NCBI GenBank assembly: GCA_963969345.1
Contig: OZ017768.1
Coordinates: 3,434,718 to 3,498,717 of the forward strand
Source of the DNA: Turbatrix aceti
Taxonomy: Eukaryota; Nematoda; Chromadorea; Rhabditida; Panagrolaimidae
Length of the DNA: 64,000 nucleotides
Direction of reading: 5' to 3'
Made by a program: the position numbers and the translations under genes
Notes under the pieces: generated by a model
What the model was told of the DNA's origin: nothing
The model's database searches: none
What the model saw: only the letters and a program-made list of their open reading frames with translations
In this document: positions 34,711 to 46,673 of the stretch, piece after piece
How positions within the stretch are numbered: position 1 is the stretch's first letter
Layout: each line of letters starts with the position of its first letter

Positions 34711-37290
34711 CGCACCCTAAAAGTGGAAAGTTGAAAGTTGCACCCTGAATTCCAGGACAATTCAATGCTTGTTGGGACGACGGCCAGCTATCGGTAGCTG
34801 GTGTTGCAAGATTAGTGTAAGCACAAAAAATCGATGCACCCAATCAAGGACTGACGGCTGGGTTATCAAAAGACAGCGCGCCTCGCCTCGCCTCGCCCAT
34901 TGCTCCTCGCTCTTCGACTCACCCCTCCACTTTTCCCTCGGGCTGGCTGGGGCTGGCTGATGTAATCGCGACACTCCAAAAACGGGTCAACAACTCGAAA
35001 AAGCCATCTCGAGCATCGCGCGCGCGTGCACGGAACACAGAGACGTAGTACCACCAAACGCGCGATCCTTCGAATAAACACACCGATTGACAAAGAGTTG
35101 AGCAAGCCTAAGCCCTTCTGCTCAACCAACTCCTTGTTGGGTCCCTCCTTGCTAACGCGCGGCGAGACAGCCTGTTCGGCCCGAGGCAGTCGGCGGACCA
35201 ACGAGGCAGAGGTACAGGCGATGGCACTGCTGCGCAGGACAGGCTGGAAACGATTTCGCGCAGGACTAAAGGCTCAAAAAAAGTCCATGCCCCCTTTGTT
35301 AAACTCACCTGAGCAGGTGCACCTTCGAAAAACCCCGGAAAGGACCCCGGATCACGCACATGACTCGCGGCAAACCCAAGCTCAAGCCCAATGCCCCTCT
35401 CCTGACTCATATTTATGCGTCGCCCCAGAAAAAAAAAGCAGGCCTCATCTGGTGGCTGTCTTCGAGTCAAATATGGACGAACGATGACAGCTTCAAGGAC
35501 GTGCAAACAAAAAAAATACAACGAGTCAAAAACGAGAAAGCTGCTTCAGATTATGCAGCTACTACCCCTGGCGATCCCGAGGCCCAACCTGACGCAACCC
35601 AACAACCAACAAATTCGATCAAAAACAGATAATCTCCCAAAATCCAAGATCCCCGATCCAAGATCCAAGATCCAGGCGGCGTGTAAAACCACCCCAAAGT
35701 GACAGACAACGATCAAACCATTAGGAGAACTTTGCGTAGTTGTTGGCTGTTGGTTGTGTACACCACGCGAGCGAGGTGGGGGGCCCACTTGGCAACAATT
35801 GTCCGACACTGACGCGTGCGCTCAGTCAGTCAGCCAGCCCAGTCAGTCGATCCTTGAGAAGAGATCGACGCATGGAATCTCGTTAAGTGGAGATCCGTTG
35901 TTCGCGAACGCGAACGCGTACGTATACGTATATGCGCGTGGACGCCGGCGCGCGTGGGCGCAATATGTGAGGCAAGGTCATAAAAGGCGTCGGAGCGATC
36001 GTCGTCGTTGTTATCCAGTGTCAGTCCAACAATTATGTTATCTGTTTTTACTGTTCGACGACTGCAGTCGACTGACGACCAGGTGGTCGTCTCCTGCTCC
36101 TCGGAAATGAACCTATTTGTCTTTGCCTCGCCTCGAGCGAGCGATCCGTCATAAAAGAAGGGAGAACCAAAACAAAACAAAGAAGATATCACATGCATCG
36201 GAAGGGAATATTATATCTCCATTGGTAATCAGTACGTGAACAGTAATATTAAGAGATCGTCACCTGCATGGATGGCTGGATTCGAACCGGGGACTTCTCC
36301 TCCTCCCGAATCCCGCCGGAGTTGTTTTCAAGAGAGAAATTCGCTCCCGCGAGCGAGCGCCAGCAGAGCGGTCTTTTTAGGGGTTCCGAGGGCCTTGGTA
36401 AAAAAAGAGAAACAAACAGTAAACGGACCACGAACAAAAGAACAACTTTGGCCGCCGCCACCTCCGGAGACAGAATGTTGCCGAGCAGAAAAGAAAAGTG
36501 ACCAGATTGTAGAACAAGTTGAATACAAATGCAATTTATGTACAAAAACGAACAAATTTCGCTATTTCGCTCCATTCAGGCGCAGCGGCGATAGATAGGC
36601 AAATACAACTGTTCGGATAAATACAACTGAAATCGTCCTCTTTTTTTGGTCGGGGAGGGGGGATGCAGGGAGTCTCCCTATCCAGTCGTTGTGGAGGCGA
36701 CGGAGACGTCCATCGACGCCAAATGGACATCAAACGATCCATCCAGCAGAACTCGACGTGTCCGGATCGGGTCCGGAAGTTGATATGAGTGCCATCCAAG
36801 CCAAATGCGGGGGAGGGGGGGGTCCGTTTGTTCGCTCGCGCAAGAGGACGACGAAGACATTTTCGACAAAAATGCTCCATCGATAAATCAGTGTTTCCTT
36901 TGCTTCGGTTTACGAAGAGCCATTACGACAACACAATTTATTCCCTCCTCTTTGGTTGCGGCCGAAACACCGCTTCCGTCGTCGCCGGGAGCATGTTCGG
37001 CCAGGTGAGGTGCCTGTTCTGTCGCGCATCGCATCAGACCATCCCCCCAACGGACAATTTTCCAGTGCTAATGGCCCTTGCCCGTTCTCCGTTCCTTGGT
37101 TGGTTCACCAGCACGCACGTATGCAAATGTGCTTGCCGCGCCCGCATCTGCCCACCCGGTCCGGCCAGGTGAACTCTCTCTTCTCCTCCTTTTCCCCTGC
37201 TGCATCTTCACTGACCACCCCACTGACAACCCCCCCTCTTCCTCCTTCTTCGCCTCAGCCGCTCACGACGAGAAGACACGGTCACCGATT
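34711..37290. other. Divergent intergenic region, no gene supported
   Basis: 2.6 kb between the SAPCD2-like start (-) and the small membrane gene (+). It includes CCTCGCCTCGCCTCG runs near 34880, a repeated AATCCAAGATCC motif near 35640-35675 and ACGTATACGTATATG palindromic steps near 35918. A lone tRNA B-box-like sequence at 36278-36288 has no cloverleaf. The stretch may carry 5' UTR exons. Confidence 0.5.
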
Positions 37291-37554
37291 ATGGCCCCCC
37301 CGACCGCGTTTGTCAGCCTCGTGCAAAGCCTCTGCGTTCGTTTAGCCATCCTTTTCCGTTAATAATCGCGGGGATGCCTTTTGTTTCAGTGCGTGGTGCT
37401 GATCATCATCGGTACCTACTGCTTCATGCTCCTCGCCGTCGAGTACGAAGAAGAGCAGTCCTACAACGCCCGGCATCCGAGTGAGCGGCGGCGAAGCACT
37501 AACAGTTCCAGATCTGACAGACTGACTTCTGCCCATTATTCTTTAATGGAATAA
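37291..37554 (+). CDS. Putative 69-aa single-pass membrane protein
   Basis: Exons 37291-37335 and 37390-37554 encode 69 residues. A short N-terminus leads into one hydrophobic helix that spans the splice junction (AFVSLVQSLC / CVVLIIIGTYCFMLLAV). A hydrophilic tail with acidic YEEEQ, then RRR and Ser/Thr-rich sequence, follows. The donor is GTTCGT (weak, but the same form is used in the neighbouring SAPCD2-like exon 1); the acceptor TTGTTTCAG is strong. An acceptor TCGCCTCAG lies 32 nt before the ATG. The family is not recognised. Its stop lies 65 bp from that of the next gene, tail to tail. Confidence 0.5.
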
Positions 37555-37619
37555 TAAACTTTCTACTAACCTGATTTTTTTTAAAAAACGTGCTAAAAGT
37601 CAACAAACAACAAAAACAA

Positions 37620-37889
37620 TCAATGAACGCCCGTGTTGAGCGCTTCGCTGGCGAGTTCAGCGCTGATTTCACGGGCCACGTAGACGCCGATGCCGAAGCC
37701 AACTGTGCTCTTGACCAGTCCCCTGAAAGAAAAAAAACAACCGGATCAATGTGCTTTTTTTCCAACAAAAAAAACTCACCAGAGGAAAGGATCGTTGTAC
37801 GTGTTGACGATGAATCCGAAGCGCCCGGTGTAGGGAGGAGGAGGTCGCTGGGCGTTGAGGCCACCTTGCATGCCTGGTGCGAACATCAT
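37620..37889 (-). CDS. STMP1-like short transmembrane mitochondrial microprotein
   Basis: Minus-strand exons 37889-37780 and 37722-37620 encode 70 residues. A Pro/Gly-rich N-terminus (MQGGLNAQRPPPPYTGRFGF) precedes a hydrophobic segment VKSTVGFGIGVYVAREISAEL. Its glycine spacing and the ..GVY.A.... ending resemble STMP1/DUF4535 proteins (GFTFGNVVGMYLAQNYDIP), which sit in the inner mitochondrial membrane. The match is short, so the family call is tentative, but the exon pair closes in frame. A CATTTCAG acceptor lies 18 nt before the ATG, and the gene is 223 bp downstream of another gene on the same strand: a candidate operon pair. Confidence 0.5.
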
Positions 37890-38112
37890 TTTTGCTGGCT
37901 GGCTGCTGAAATGGAGGAAGGCACTCAGGCATGAAATGGACAAATGCGTGCGCGCAGTCCATAAACAAATCTCCCCAAAAAGAACCCTGATACCCCAAAA
38001 AGATAGTTTTCCTCTCCGATTCAAACGGAAATCATCCAAATTCTCCATTTTTCAAAAACAGAATCAAATCTCATTCAAATACACTCATATACAATCATTA
38101 ACCTTAAAAAAA

Positions 38113-39775
38113 TCAAAACTGTTGAAAATCTTGTGCAAGTGCGTTTGTCAGGGTATTGTGCCGCTCGAGGGCGTCCATCATCGCTTCTTCGGCCGCTTTG
38201 AGCGCCTGCATCGCAGCCCGGAACGCAGCGGTCTTGGCGTCGACGTCGGCCTGCGAGTCAGCGACCGCCTGCGCCCGCGTATCGGCGTCGAACTGGAGCT
38301 CCATGATTGCCGGAAAGAGCGGAGCCTGTTCATCGTCTTCCTCTGGAATGGGTTCGGGCTCCTGCTTGACCGGTCGCAGGGAAGGAGCTGCGTCTGCTTC
38401 GTTGGAAAAGTCATCAGGTCGACTATTTTCAGGTTCCTCGGGGGACCTGACATCCTGAGGTTCCACAGGAGATCTGACATCTTCCGGAGGCTTGAAAAAC
38501 ATGCCAGTGGATTCTGCATCGTCAAACATCCGCTGAACGAGTTCGTAGTCATCCAGCTGGCTCCTGTTTCGGGGGTTTTGGGACAGGAGGGACCGGAACG
38601 TTGGGAATGTAATTGCTGGCTGCATCGGAGACTTCAGCCGGCAGGCGGGCAGAAGGCGGATCGTTGGAAGTCGACGGAGGAGTCTGGAAAGGCGGTGGAC
38701 TCGGATGCGTCGGCGTCGGTTTGGACTTCGTCGTGTAAAAACTGAAAAACCGCACAAACAGGATAAAAAACCAAATAAAAAGAAAAAACTCACGCAGGAG
38801 TGGCATGGATCATAGCGCCCTTGTTCGGATCGACAGGCTTGATCCGCTGCAAAATCGGCAACTGAGAAGACGGCGCAGGCCCGAGATCGGCAACCGGAGA
38901 CTTTTCGCGCTCGACCTCGATCTGAGGACTCATCGGCTTTTTGCGGAGAAAAGCACCGGTTGGTAGCCGGTTGTTCGGGTAGAGCATTTCTTTATGAACG
39001 CGTAGCTGCAGCTTCTGAGGATGATTGGGGTCCAGGAGATCAGCCGGACGAATGGGGCGTTTTGGCTTCAGTGCCGCCGCAACGGCAGAAGTCCGCGGCA
39101 CTGATGGCACATTTCTCGACGCAGAAGATTTGCTAGCGGATTCCGGAGTTGCGCGAGACGTTGTATACGGCTGGGGTCGCTTTGAGCTTCCCGCGGGAAC
39201 GCTCGAGGTGGTTTTTGAGCTGGTTGGCTCCCCCGAACCAGGTTGAGGTAATTTTTCGCTGGTTTGCGCTTGTTTAGAAGCATTCGAACGATCACGAGAA
39301 TCGTCAGTCCGGTGGCTGCGACTATGAGAATCCTCAGTCCGATGATGAGAAGAATTTTCACCCCTGCCACCGCCATAAAATCCCAATTCCGTAAAAAAAT
39401 GCGGATCTGCGCGTGCTTGTTGGACAGATTCCGTAGCTGCACGATTGATTGAAAAGCAAGGATCAGCGACATTCCACCCATCCCCCGGGGGAGGATAGCT
39501 CCAGCCAGAAGGATCCCAAGATACATTTCTCATCGGTGGTGGTGGTGGGACAGCAGACATATTATTAAAGAACACATTCATAGGAATGGGACCGCCTATA
39601 TTGGCTCCAAAATCAGATCTAAAAGCATGATTAAACAAACGTACACAAAAAAGACAGCGAAAATGTCCACTTACTGGTAATAGGGTCGACGATCACGGTA
39701 AGATCGCGACCCGGATGAGTAAGAGTTATCCTGTGTGCGCGACCTTTCCCCACGCATGTCTTTGTCATTTAACAT
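38113..39775 (-). CDS. Unrecognised disordered 503-aa protein
   Basis: Minus-strand exons 39775-39675, 39618-38794, 38741-38600 and 38556-38113 close in frame. The N-terminus is Arg/Ser-rich (GERSRTQDN...SRSYRDRRP), followed by Pro/Gly/Trp-containing sequence, then His/Ser/Arg/Asp-rich repeats (SSHHRTEDSHSRSHRTDDS). The most conserved-looking block is KPKRPIRPADLLDP and LRVHKEMLYPNNRLPTGAFL. The C-terminus ends in an alanine-rich helix (TAAFRAAMQALKAAEEAMMDALERHNTL). RS-type composition hints at a nuclear RNA-processing role, which is inference only. The last intron (38599-38557, 43 nt, donor GTTCCG) is weak; without it the frame stops early. It shares a 292-bp divergent promoter with CMTR1. 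Confidence 0.6.
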
Positions 39776-40067
39776 AGACAAAAACACAACACAAACTCCG
39801 AGCGAACTGATAAGAAAGTAAAAAGAAACTTATAAAATCAGTTGTTCGAGTGTAAGGAAGAATTTTTCGGACGTAAAACGCAAGTATACGGAGTTCGTGC
39901 CGAGACCATGTGTGTGCGCAGAACAAACGTAAACTGAATTGCACCACAAACAAGACAATTTTGACCGGAATCCTGCGGCGACTGTGGGCTACTGTTGTTT
40001 ACGTTTCCAATTTTACTGTTTGTGTTTGTGTTTTTTGTGTTCAAGAAAATACACACGAACGTGTATC

Positions 40068-43000
40068 ATGAGTGTAGGTTGTCTGACGACTGACGTCTGG
40101 CGTGTTGGACGAGCGAGGTTTTTATATGACTTGTTTTCAGTCGAGCAGCTTCAATCAACTCAAAAAGCGTCGACTCGATGACGTCGCCGAAGAGCTTCAG
40201 TTTGACCGAGAATCTCTGTCCAAGCGGGCTCACAATGAGTGTAGCAGTAGCTCGGATGAAGACGAGGAACCGGAAACGCAGGTTCAGCAGCCGGGCCGGA
40301 GCAACATTGGTCTGAAACTCCTCCAGAAAGCCGGCTACCGCGAAGGTCAGGGCCTTGGTCGCGACGGAACCGGCATCGCGGAGCCCGTCGTAGCCCAGGG
40401 ACAACTCGGACGCGGTGGTTTGGGTTTTGAACTTCAGACTGTGGGTTTTGTTATTTTTTGGGGATTTTACCTTAAAAATTGCTGTTTTTCAGAAAACTCA
40501 AGTCATAGAAGCGTGGAACTCTGTCGAGGAGGACAAATTCATCGAGGAAGTGCCACTTTTCTTGGAATGCTCGCAGGACACGCGGGAAGCGATTATTTTG
40601 AAGTCTTCGTGGATCAAAGAAGGCCGACCCAAGTTTGAAATCGACGACGAAACTCAGTTTTGCGATGGCGAGCTCATCGCTGACATGCTGCAATCCAAGT
40701 CCTGTTTTGACACGCTCACCGAGAACGAGCTGCACTACGCCAAGCTTCGGGCCAATCCATACGAGACAATCAGCAAGGCTATTTTCCAGAATCGGTGAGT
40801 GGATATATTTTTGCGGGTTTTTTTGTTATAGAATGTAAAAAAATTCAGAGCAGCAGTCAAAATGGCCAATATGGACAAGGTATTTGGCTGGGCATTGACC
40901 CGCGAGTTTGACGATGTCAGACGGCAATCCAAGGCCACGGGCGACGAATCCAGCAACACGGAATCCCGAAAAGAAGACTTGTTTTACTTTGTCGACGTCT
41001 GCGCGGGTCCGGGAGGCTTTTCGGAGTACGTTCTTTGGCGCAAGGGTTTCTACAACGCCCATGGCATGGGATTCACGCTGAAAGGCGACAACGACTTCAA
41101 ACTCGAGCAATTCAAGGCCAGCTCGGGGCTCTACTTCGATCCCTACTACGGCCCAACCAACGATGGCAACATTTACGATCCCAAAAACCTTCAGGCTCTC
41201 GAGGATTACGTTCAACGCGTAACCGGTGGCCTCGGGGCCCAGCTGGTTATGGGCGACGGCGGATTTTCGGTCAGAGGCAAGGAAAACATCCAGGAAATCT
41301 TGTCTAAGAGGTTGTACCTCTGTCAGTTCATCGTGGGGCTTTCGTGCAACCGCGTGTCGACTGATTCGGAGTCTGCGGAGAGCACGTTTGTCTGCAAGCT
41401 GTTTGACATCTTCACGCCCTTCAGTGCCGGTCTGGTGTACCTCATGCACGTTGCCTACCGTCGGGTTTCCCTGCACAAGCCGATTACCAGTCGGCCGGCG
41501 AATTCTGAGAGGTTGGTTGACTTTTTGGGAGCTTTGGAATTTTTTTATGAAATTTTACCAAAACGCAGATTTTACTATGCAAACTTTTTACCGAAAAAAA
41601 ATTATCTAGCAGAGCTACGATTGCCGGTAATTGATTTTTTGACGATTTTTGGCACGTTGTCGCTAAAAAACTACAGTTTTTTTGATTGACATAATTTTTA
41701 TAGAGAATCCGATAAAAATATTAAAATATTGGGTTAATACCTTGAAAAATGCCGAAAATCGCATTTAAAAAATGGTCAAATGGCAAAATTTGTTTCGGCA
41801 CTTTTTAACGTGGTAAATCTATTTTTTTCGGATTCTGCATCAAAAATGACTTCTATCATTTCCGAATCATGTCATTATTCTGAGATTATTATATTTCCTT
41901 TAGATACATAATCTGCTCCGGTTTGACCGAATTCGGAGCCACAAAGGTCAAGCAACACCTGCTGGCTGTGAATAGAGTTCTCGAAAAGTACAGCGTTGGG
42001 GTTCCGGACACGGAAAAGTGGACCGGAGACGTCGTGGAAGTCGTCCCTGTCGAAGTCATGAAACGAGACCGACAGTTCATGGAGTATCTCGTCTCGCACA
42101 ACGAATCGGCCATCCAGCGTCAGACTTTGTACCTTCGCAAGTACGCCCACTTTGCGAAGAACAGACAGCAGCGGGATCTGGACCAATCCGAGCTCCGGAA
42201 ACAGGCGATGGCTTACTGGGAGCTGCCGGCGATTGAACGCTCTTTTCTCGCCGTCGACGACACGAAACCGCTTTCTCTGATCTTCAGAAATCTTGCGTCG
42301 CAGGTTGGTTTGCCCCAAGAATTTTTTCGTTTTATATTGTATTTTTTTCCAGTCCTACCTGCAACGCCCGGTCTTTGAAGCGCCGAAGAAGGTCTCCAGA
42401 CTGGACGCATTTCACATAAAATTACCCCGCGAAGTCTTTCCGGAACTGTACTACGCCCAGATTGCGTGCTCGCCCCAGCCGCCCTTCATGCTCATCTCCG
42501 ACAACGTCGAACGCGTTTACATCCGAACAGTCGAAGAATCTCACTTCCGACCGGCTGACGAGTTGCCCCCGCTGCCGGCGAAGACGCTGCTCCTCGTCGA
42601 GCGCTGCAAGACCTTCGTCGACGGTCGTCTCGATGCCGAAGTGCTCAGGATCATTGATGCTGCCTGGCTGGGTGGCGACAACGTCTCCAGAGCGTCCTTC
42701 GAAGAGAGAAAAGACGCGGCTGAAAAATTTGTCCACGCGGTGACTGTCCGGGCTAAGGACAAAAAAGGTTGGTTGGGATTTTTGAATTTTTTTGAGGGGC
42801 ATATATAATCCGGCCGGCTGGCCTGAAAAAGGTGACAGCAATTTGTTTTTATAAAAATGCAGCGTTTTCAATTTTTGTTGTGTTCGAACAAATTTTTTTT
42901 TTATTAAGTGGTCTAATTTGATAATTTGGTATAATTTTTGAAAAAAATGTATTTTTTCAATGTAAAATTTTTTTTTATGTAAAAATTTTTTTTCAAAAAG

Positions 43001-43588
43001 TTTGCCGTTCTTGCATTTACTCGACAATTTTCAGTTTCATCTGACAAGCTGCCAAAGTTTGTTGTGGCCCCGTTCGCGCACGTGAAGCCCGTTGACCTCG
43101 AACCTTTCCTGGACAACTTGAACGCAGTCCACGGCCACAACCTGCCCATCTACCAGCCGAGCAAGACGAGTACCCAGGCTTTCAAGGCCCACGGCATCAG
43201 GATCAGCCGAGCTTTTCCGGGTAAGTTTTTTTGGACAAGAATTTTTTTTGCGAATTATGAATGGTTTTCAGTCAACGTGTGCCCACTCTGGTCGATGAGC
43301 CAGCAGACTACCAAATACTTTGACTACGACAGAGCGCGTGCCATGAACGAAGAAGCCCTGGGTTGGCTTGAGTTCCCAGCCTACGCGACGTTCTGGAACG
43401 TCTTCCAACAAGCGCAACTCATCGAGTGGAAAGAGAGCCACCACCTCCGAGTCTCCCCCGAACAGTTCATCTCCGGCCACGATCTACCTGGAAACGTGAT
43501 TTCGGCCGCGATGTTTGCAGAACAGGTCCACGATAGCACGATGCAGTTCTGCAATAACAATAACATCCCAACCGAAGGCTACATCTGA
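40068..43588 (+). CDS. cmtr1: Cap-specific mRNA (nucleoside-2'-O-)-methyltransferase 1
   Basis: Exons 40068-40073, 40141-40440, 40493-40794, 40849-41511, 41904-42303, 42353-42767, 43035-43220 and 43272-43588. The first six-base exon (ATG AGT) is one option; the other is an unspliced start at the ATG at 40126. A G-patch follows (NIGLKLLQKAGYREGQGLGRDGTGI...), then the RrmJ/FtsJ fold: FYFVDVCAGPGGFSEYVLWRKG (SAM loop), MGDGGFSVRGKENIQEIL with the catalytic aspartate, FVCKLFDIFTPFSAGLVYLM with the catalytic lysine, and PITSRPANSERYIIC. The C-terminal half matches the non-catalytic guanylyltransferase-like region of CMTR1. No WW domain is evident at the end, unlike the human protein. The enzyme methylates the first transcribed nucleotide (cap 1) in the nucleus. 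Intron 41512-41903 holds a foldback repeat. Confidence 0.95.
41520..41880. repeat. Foldback repeat family 1, copy C (CMTR1 intron)
   Basis: Shows ATCTAGCAGAGCTACGATTGCCGG (about 41607), GACGATTTTTGGCACGTTGTCGCT and GAGAATCCGATAAAAATATTAAAATATTGG from the left arm, then AATGCCGAAAATCGCATTTAAAAAATGG at the centre. The right arm is truncated after GGATTCTGCATCAAAAATGA. Confidence 0.75.
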
Positions 43589-43650
43589 TGCATCGTTGAT
43601 GTATATGTAAGTACAGGATTTATTTATGTATTTATACATTTTTGGTTGTC

Positions 43651-46600
43651 TCACAGCGATAAAATGGAGAGAGCCTTATTTCTGGGGTTCGGCGCGTCGA
43701 CGCGGGCGACGAGGTGGTCGAGGACGGCACACGCCCACGTGAGTCGGAGCAGGAACGCGCTAGAGACCCCGGAATGCAGCAGCGTGTCGTAGCTGTACGT
43801 GTGCATCTTGCGGTCCTGCGAGATGACCGAGATGGACTGCACCGTTGGGTCGAAGATTATTTTGATGTGGTCCTGAAACAAATAACAAGAATGGAGTCAT
43901 AAGATTTTTTGGAAATTTTTTGAAAAATTTAGTTTTTTCAATCGCGTTTTTGTCATTTTGGACGATTTTTGGTATATTGTAGCTAAAAAACTACGGCATT
44001 TCCAAAGCCTGGGTACATTTTGATCGACGTGATTTTGGATGGAGAATCCGGGAAAAATATAAAAATATAGAGTTCATCACCTTGAAAAATGCCGAAACAA
44101 ATGTTGCCTCTGTGAACATTTTTAAATATGAATTTCGGCATTTTTTAAGGTGATAACCCTATATTTTTATATTTTTCTCGGATTCTCCATCAAAAATCTC
44201 ACGTCGATCAAAATGTACCCTGGCTTTGGAAATGCCGTACTTTTTTAGCCACAACGTGCCAAAAATCGTCCAAAATGACAAAAACGCGATTGAAAAAAAC
44301 TACTTTTTTGACAAAATTTCACCAAAAACTTCCAAAATACCACATTCCTCGTAATTCCTGGCATCAACTCACCTTAAAATAATTGATCTGGGTGGTGCCG
44401 TTGGAGAGGTACAGCGCCATGCCGATCTTGGTGCGTACCGAAGCGAAAATGTACGGAGGCCGGGAGATGTCAGCGCCGAGGGCCTTCGGCTGGTTGGTGG
44501 CGGATGCGAGTTGCACGGCCATGTACGCCATGAAGTACTGGGTGAGTTTGTGCTTCTTTCGGATGTCTGCCACGACAATCATCCGCTCCATGACTTCGCC
44601 GCTCGGGAAGTAGTGCTCCAGGCCGTCGGGGGAGATGTAGACGTAGCGCCTGAACACTTTTAATAAACTTTGAAATGCCAAAACCCGGCAAAAAACAAAA
44701 CACTCACGTTTTTTCCTGGTTAACCGACATTTTGACGCCATCGTTGAAATCCACGCAGACAGTTCCGTCGTTGAGGGCGACACCGAGGCCGTACCTGTCT
44801 GTGTAGTCGACCCACTTGTCGATAAAGTAGTTGGGCGTCAGGTTGGGATTCTCAGCTTCGAAATCGGGGGCGTCGCTGAAGACGTCGACGGGCGCAGCTT
44901 CGCCGTGGGAGTTCTGCAGACGATCGCAGAGTTCGACAATCTGATCCTGGAGGATGTGGGCGAGTTGGCGGGCGTAGTCTACGGCGGACTCTTTCGTCTG
45001 CACGATCATCGAGGCCGCATCTTGGGGAGCAGGATTCGAAAGAGGGAATCCGAAGGAGGGCTCGATGCCGGTGTGCTGAAATCAGCAGTCAAAAAAATCA
45101 CAAAACATCATTTTTAAATAATTTTTTTTTAAAGAAATTTTAAAGTTCCATTTTTGAATAACATTTTCAAATGAATTTTTTTGAAAACGCATTTTTCTTT
45201 TTTTTTTGAAGAAGCATTTTTTTATTTTAATAAAAAAATTTTGAAAAAATATTTTTTTAAATTAAATAATTTTTTTTTGAAAAAACAAAATTAAAATTTT
45301 TTTCAAAAACATTTAATAATACTTACAACAAATATTTTTTTTAACATTTTTCTTTTTTTTGCAAAAGCATTTTTAAAAAATAATTTTTTTTGAAAAAAAA
45401 AACGTCATTTTTATGAAAAATCATTTTGTAATTTATTTTTTTTTGAACGAGCATTTAAAATTTTTTTCCTAAAAAATGGTTCATTGAGGCCAAAATAATT
45501 CAAAAAAGAGTAAAAAAATTTTAAGGAAGCAAATCGTGTTTTTTCTGCAATTTTTGATTTTGTTATAAAATTTAGCACAAAATAATAGATACTTTTTTAG
45601 GCCGTGGATGTTTTGATAAGCACCTGGACAAAGCCAAAAATCAGTAAACTCACCACAACAGAAGTAACACCACCCGAAACCAGGCTAGCATTAATGCGCG
45701 GCTCGACAGACAACGACGAAGCCGGGAGCGACAAAAGATTGAAACCCTCCGTGAAAAACGGAAACTGCAAAACAGCCTCCGCTTTCGGGCGCTTTTCGCA
45801 TTCATGGGCCAGAAGATTTTTGATGAGGCTCGCAGCATGGGCACCCACCGTCGACGGCACCGTGAATATGTTGTGCTTGATGCGATCGTAGGTCACGTTG
45901 ATGTCTTTGGTCTCGAAGGGAGGCCGACCGATGAGCAGCGTATACAGTATGCATCCCAGGGCCCAGATATCTACTTCAAAAGAGTGTCGCTTGCGATAAA
46001 GAATCTCAGGAGCGATGTAATTCGGCGTGCCACAGACCGTATTCTTCCGCTCGTCAGGGTAATTTAGTTTCGTGGCGAGACCAAAATCTCCGACTTTACA
46101 GACCATGTTCTCGTTGATGAAGACGTTGCCCAGCTTGAGGTCCCGATGGATGATCAGGTTGGCATGGAGGTAGATCACGGCACTGTCGATCTGAAAGACC
46201 ACTTTTTACCTGGGGGGGTCACCTGTCTCACCTGTCTGAGGAAGTACCTCGCTTCCGGCTCGGTGAGTGTTCCCCGACGTCTGTGCATTTCCATGAGAGA
46301 TTTGTTCGAGCACAGCTCGAGCATCATGTAGACATTGTTAGAATCGTCGTGGTAAGACAGGAATTTGACGATATTAGGGTGATCCAGGTTACGTTGGATG
46401 CTGATTTCCTGGGCGACCTGCAAGACCAATTGGTCCTATCTATGTTGACGGTCCACTCACCCTCTCCTTGTTAGATCCTCTGTTAAGCATAGCAGTTGAA
46501 ATGGCCTTACACGCGACGTGCTGCTGCGTTTTCAGGTTGACGGCTTCGTAGCACTTCGCGAAACCGCCCTTCCCGAGGTAGTCACCGATTTTGTAGAGCA

Positions 46601-46673
46601 CCCCGCTGACAGGTAGAATTGCAGGCATTGCGGAAGCCTTGGTTTCACGGGCATGGCGGTGATGTGCAGACAT
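43651..46673 (-). CDS. plk: Polo-like kinase (PLK1/2/3 type)
   Basis: Minus-strand exons 46673-46461, 46417-46232, 46190-45654, 45075-44708, 44649-44373 and 43872-43651 give 600 residues (human PLK1 603). The kinase domain shows LGKGGFAKCYE, VACKAIS with the ATP lysine, IIHRDLKLGNVFIN, DFGLATKL and the activation loop NTVCGTPNYIAPEIL with the T210-equivalent threonine, then DIWALGCILYTLLIGRPPFE. The first polo box begins KWVDYTDRYGLGVALNDGTVCVDFNDG. The second includes MALYLSNGTTQINYFKDHIKIIF, with the family's His-Lys phosphopeptide pincer recognisable as DHIK. It acts at centrosomes, kinetochores and in mitotic entry. The 41-nt intron 46231-46191 is very short; intron 3 (45653-45076) is an AT-rich low-complexity tract. 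The stop is 62 bp from the CMTR1 stop, tail to tail. Confidence 0.95.
43895..44345. repeat. Foldback repeat family 1, copy D (PLK intron 5)
   Basis: The clearest palindrome in the window. The left arm reads CGCGTTTTTGTCATTTTGGACGATTTTTGG, CTACGGCATTTCCAAAGCC, TGATCGACGTGA and GGAGAATCCGGGAAAAATAT. The right arm is the inverse: ATATTTTTCTCGGATTCTCC, TCACGTCGATCA, GGCTTTGGAAATGCCGTA and CGTCCAAAATGACAAAAACGCG. The arms are about 150-200 bp each around a loop of roughly 40 bp. It fills the intron between 43872 and 44373. Confidence 0.88.
45076..45653. repeat. AT-rich low-complexity PLK intron
   Basis: Almost only A and T homopolymer runs (TTTTTTTT, AAAAAAA), with recurring GAAAAAACATTTTT-like units between 45110 and 45500. 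It is the longest intron in the PLK gene and has no coding potential. Confidence 0.7.

Noticed and set aside
36278..36288. Exact tRNA B-box-like sequence (GGTTCGAATCC on the minus strand)
   Set aside because: No matching A box about 40-50 nt away, the T-stem pairs poorly and no acceptor stem forms. At most a decayed tRNA-derived fragment.
40826..41476. 216-codon minus-strand frame opposite CMTR1
   Set aside because: It is the antisense of the strongly conserved FtsJ domain exon.
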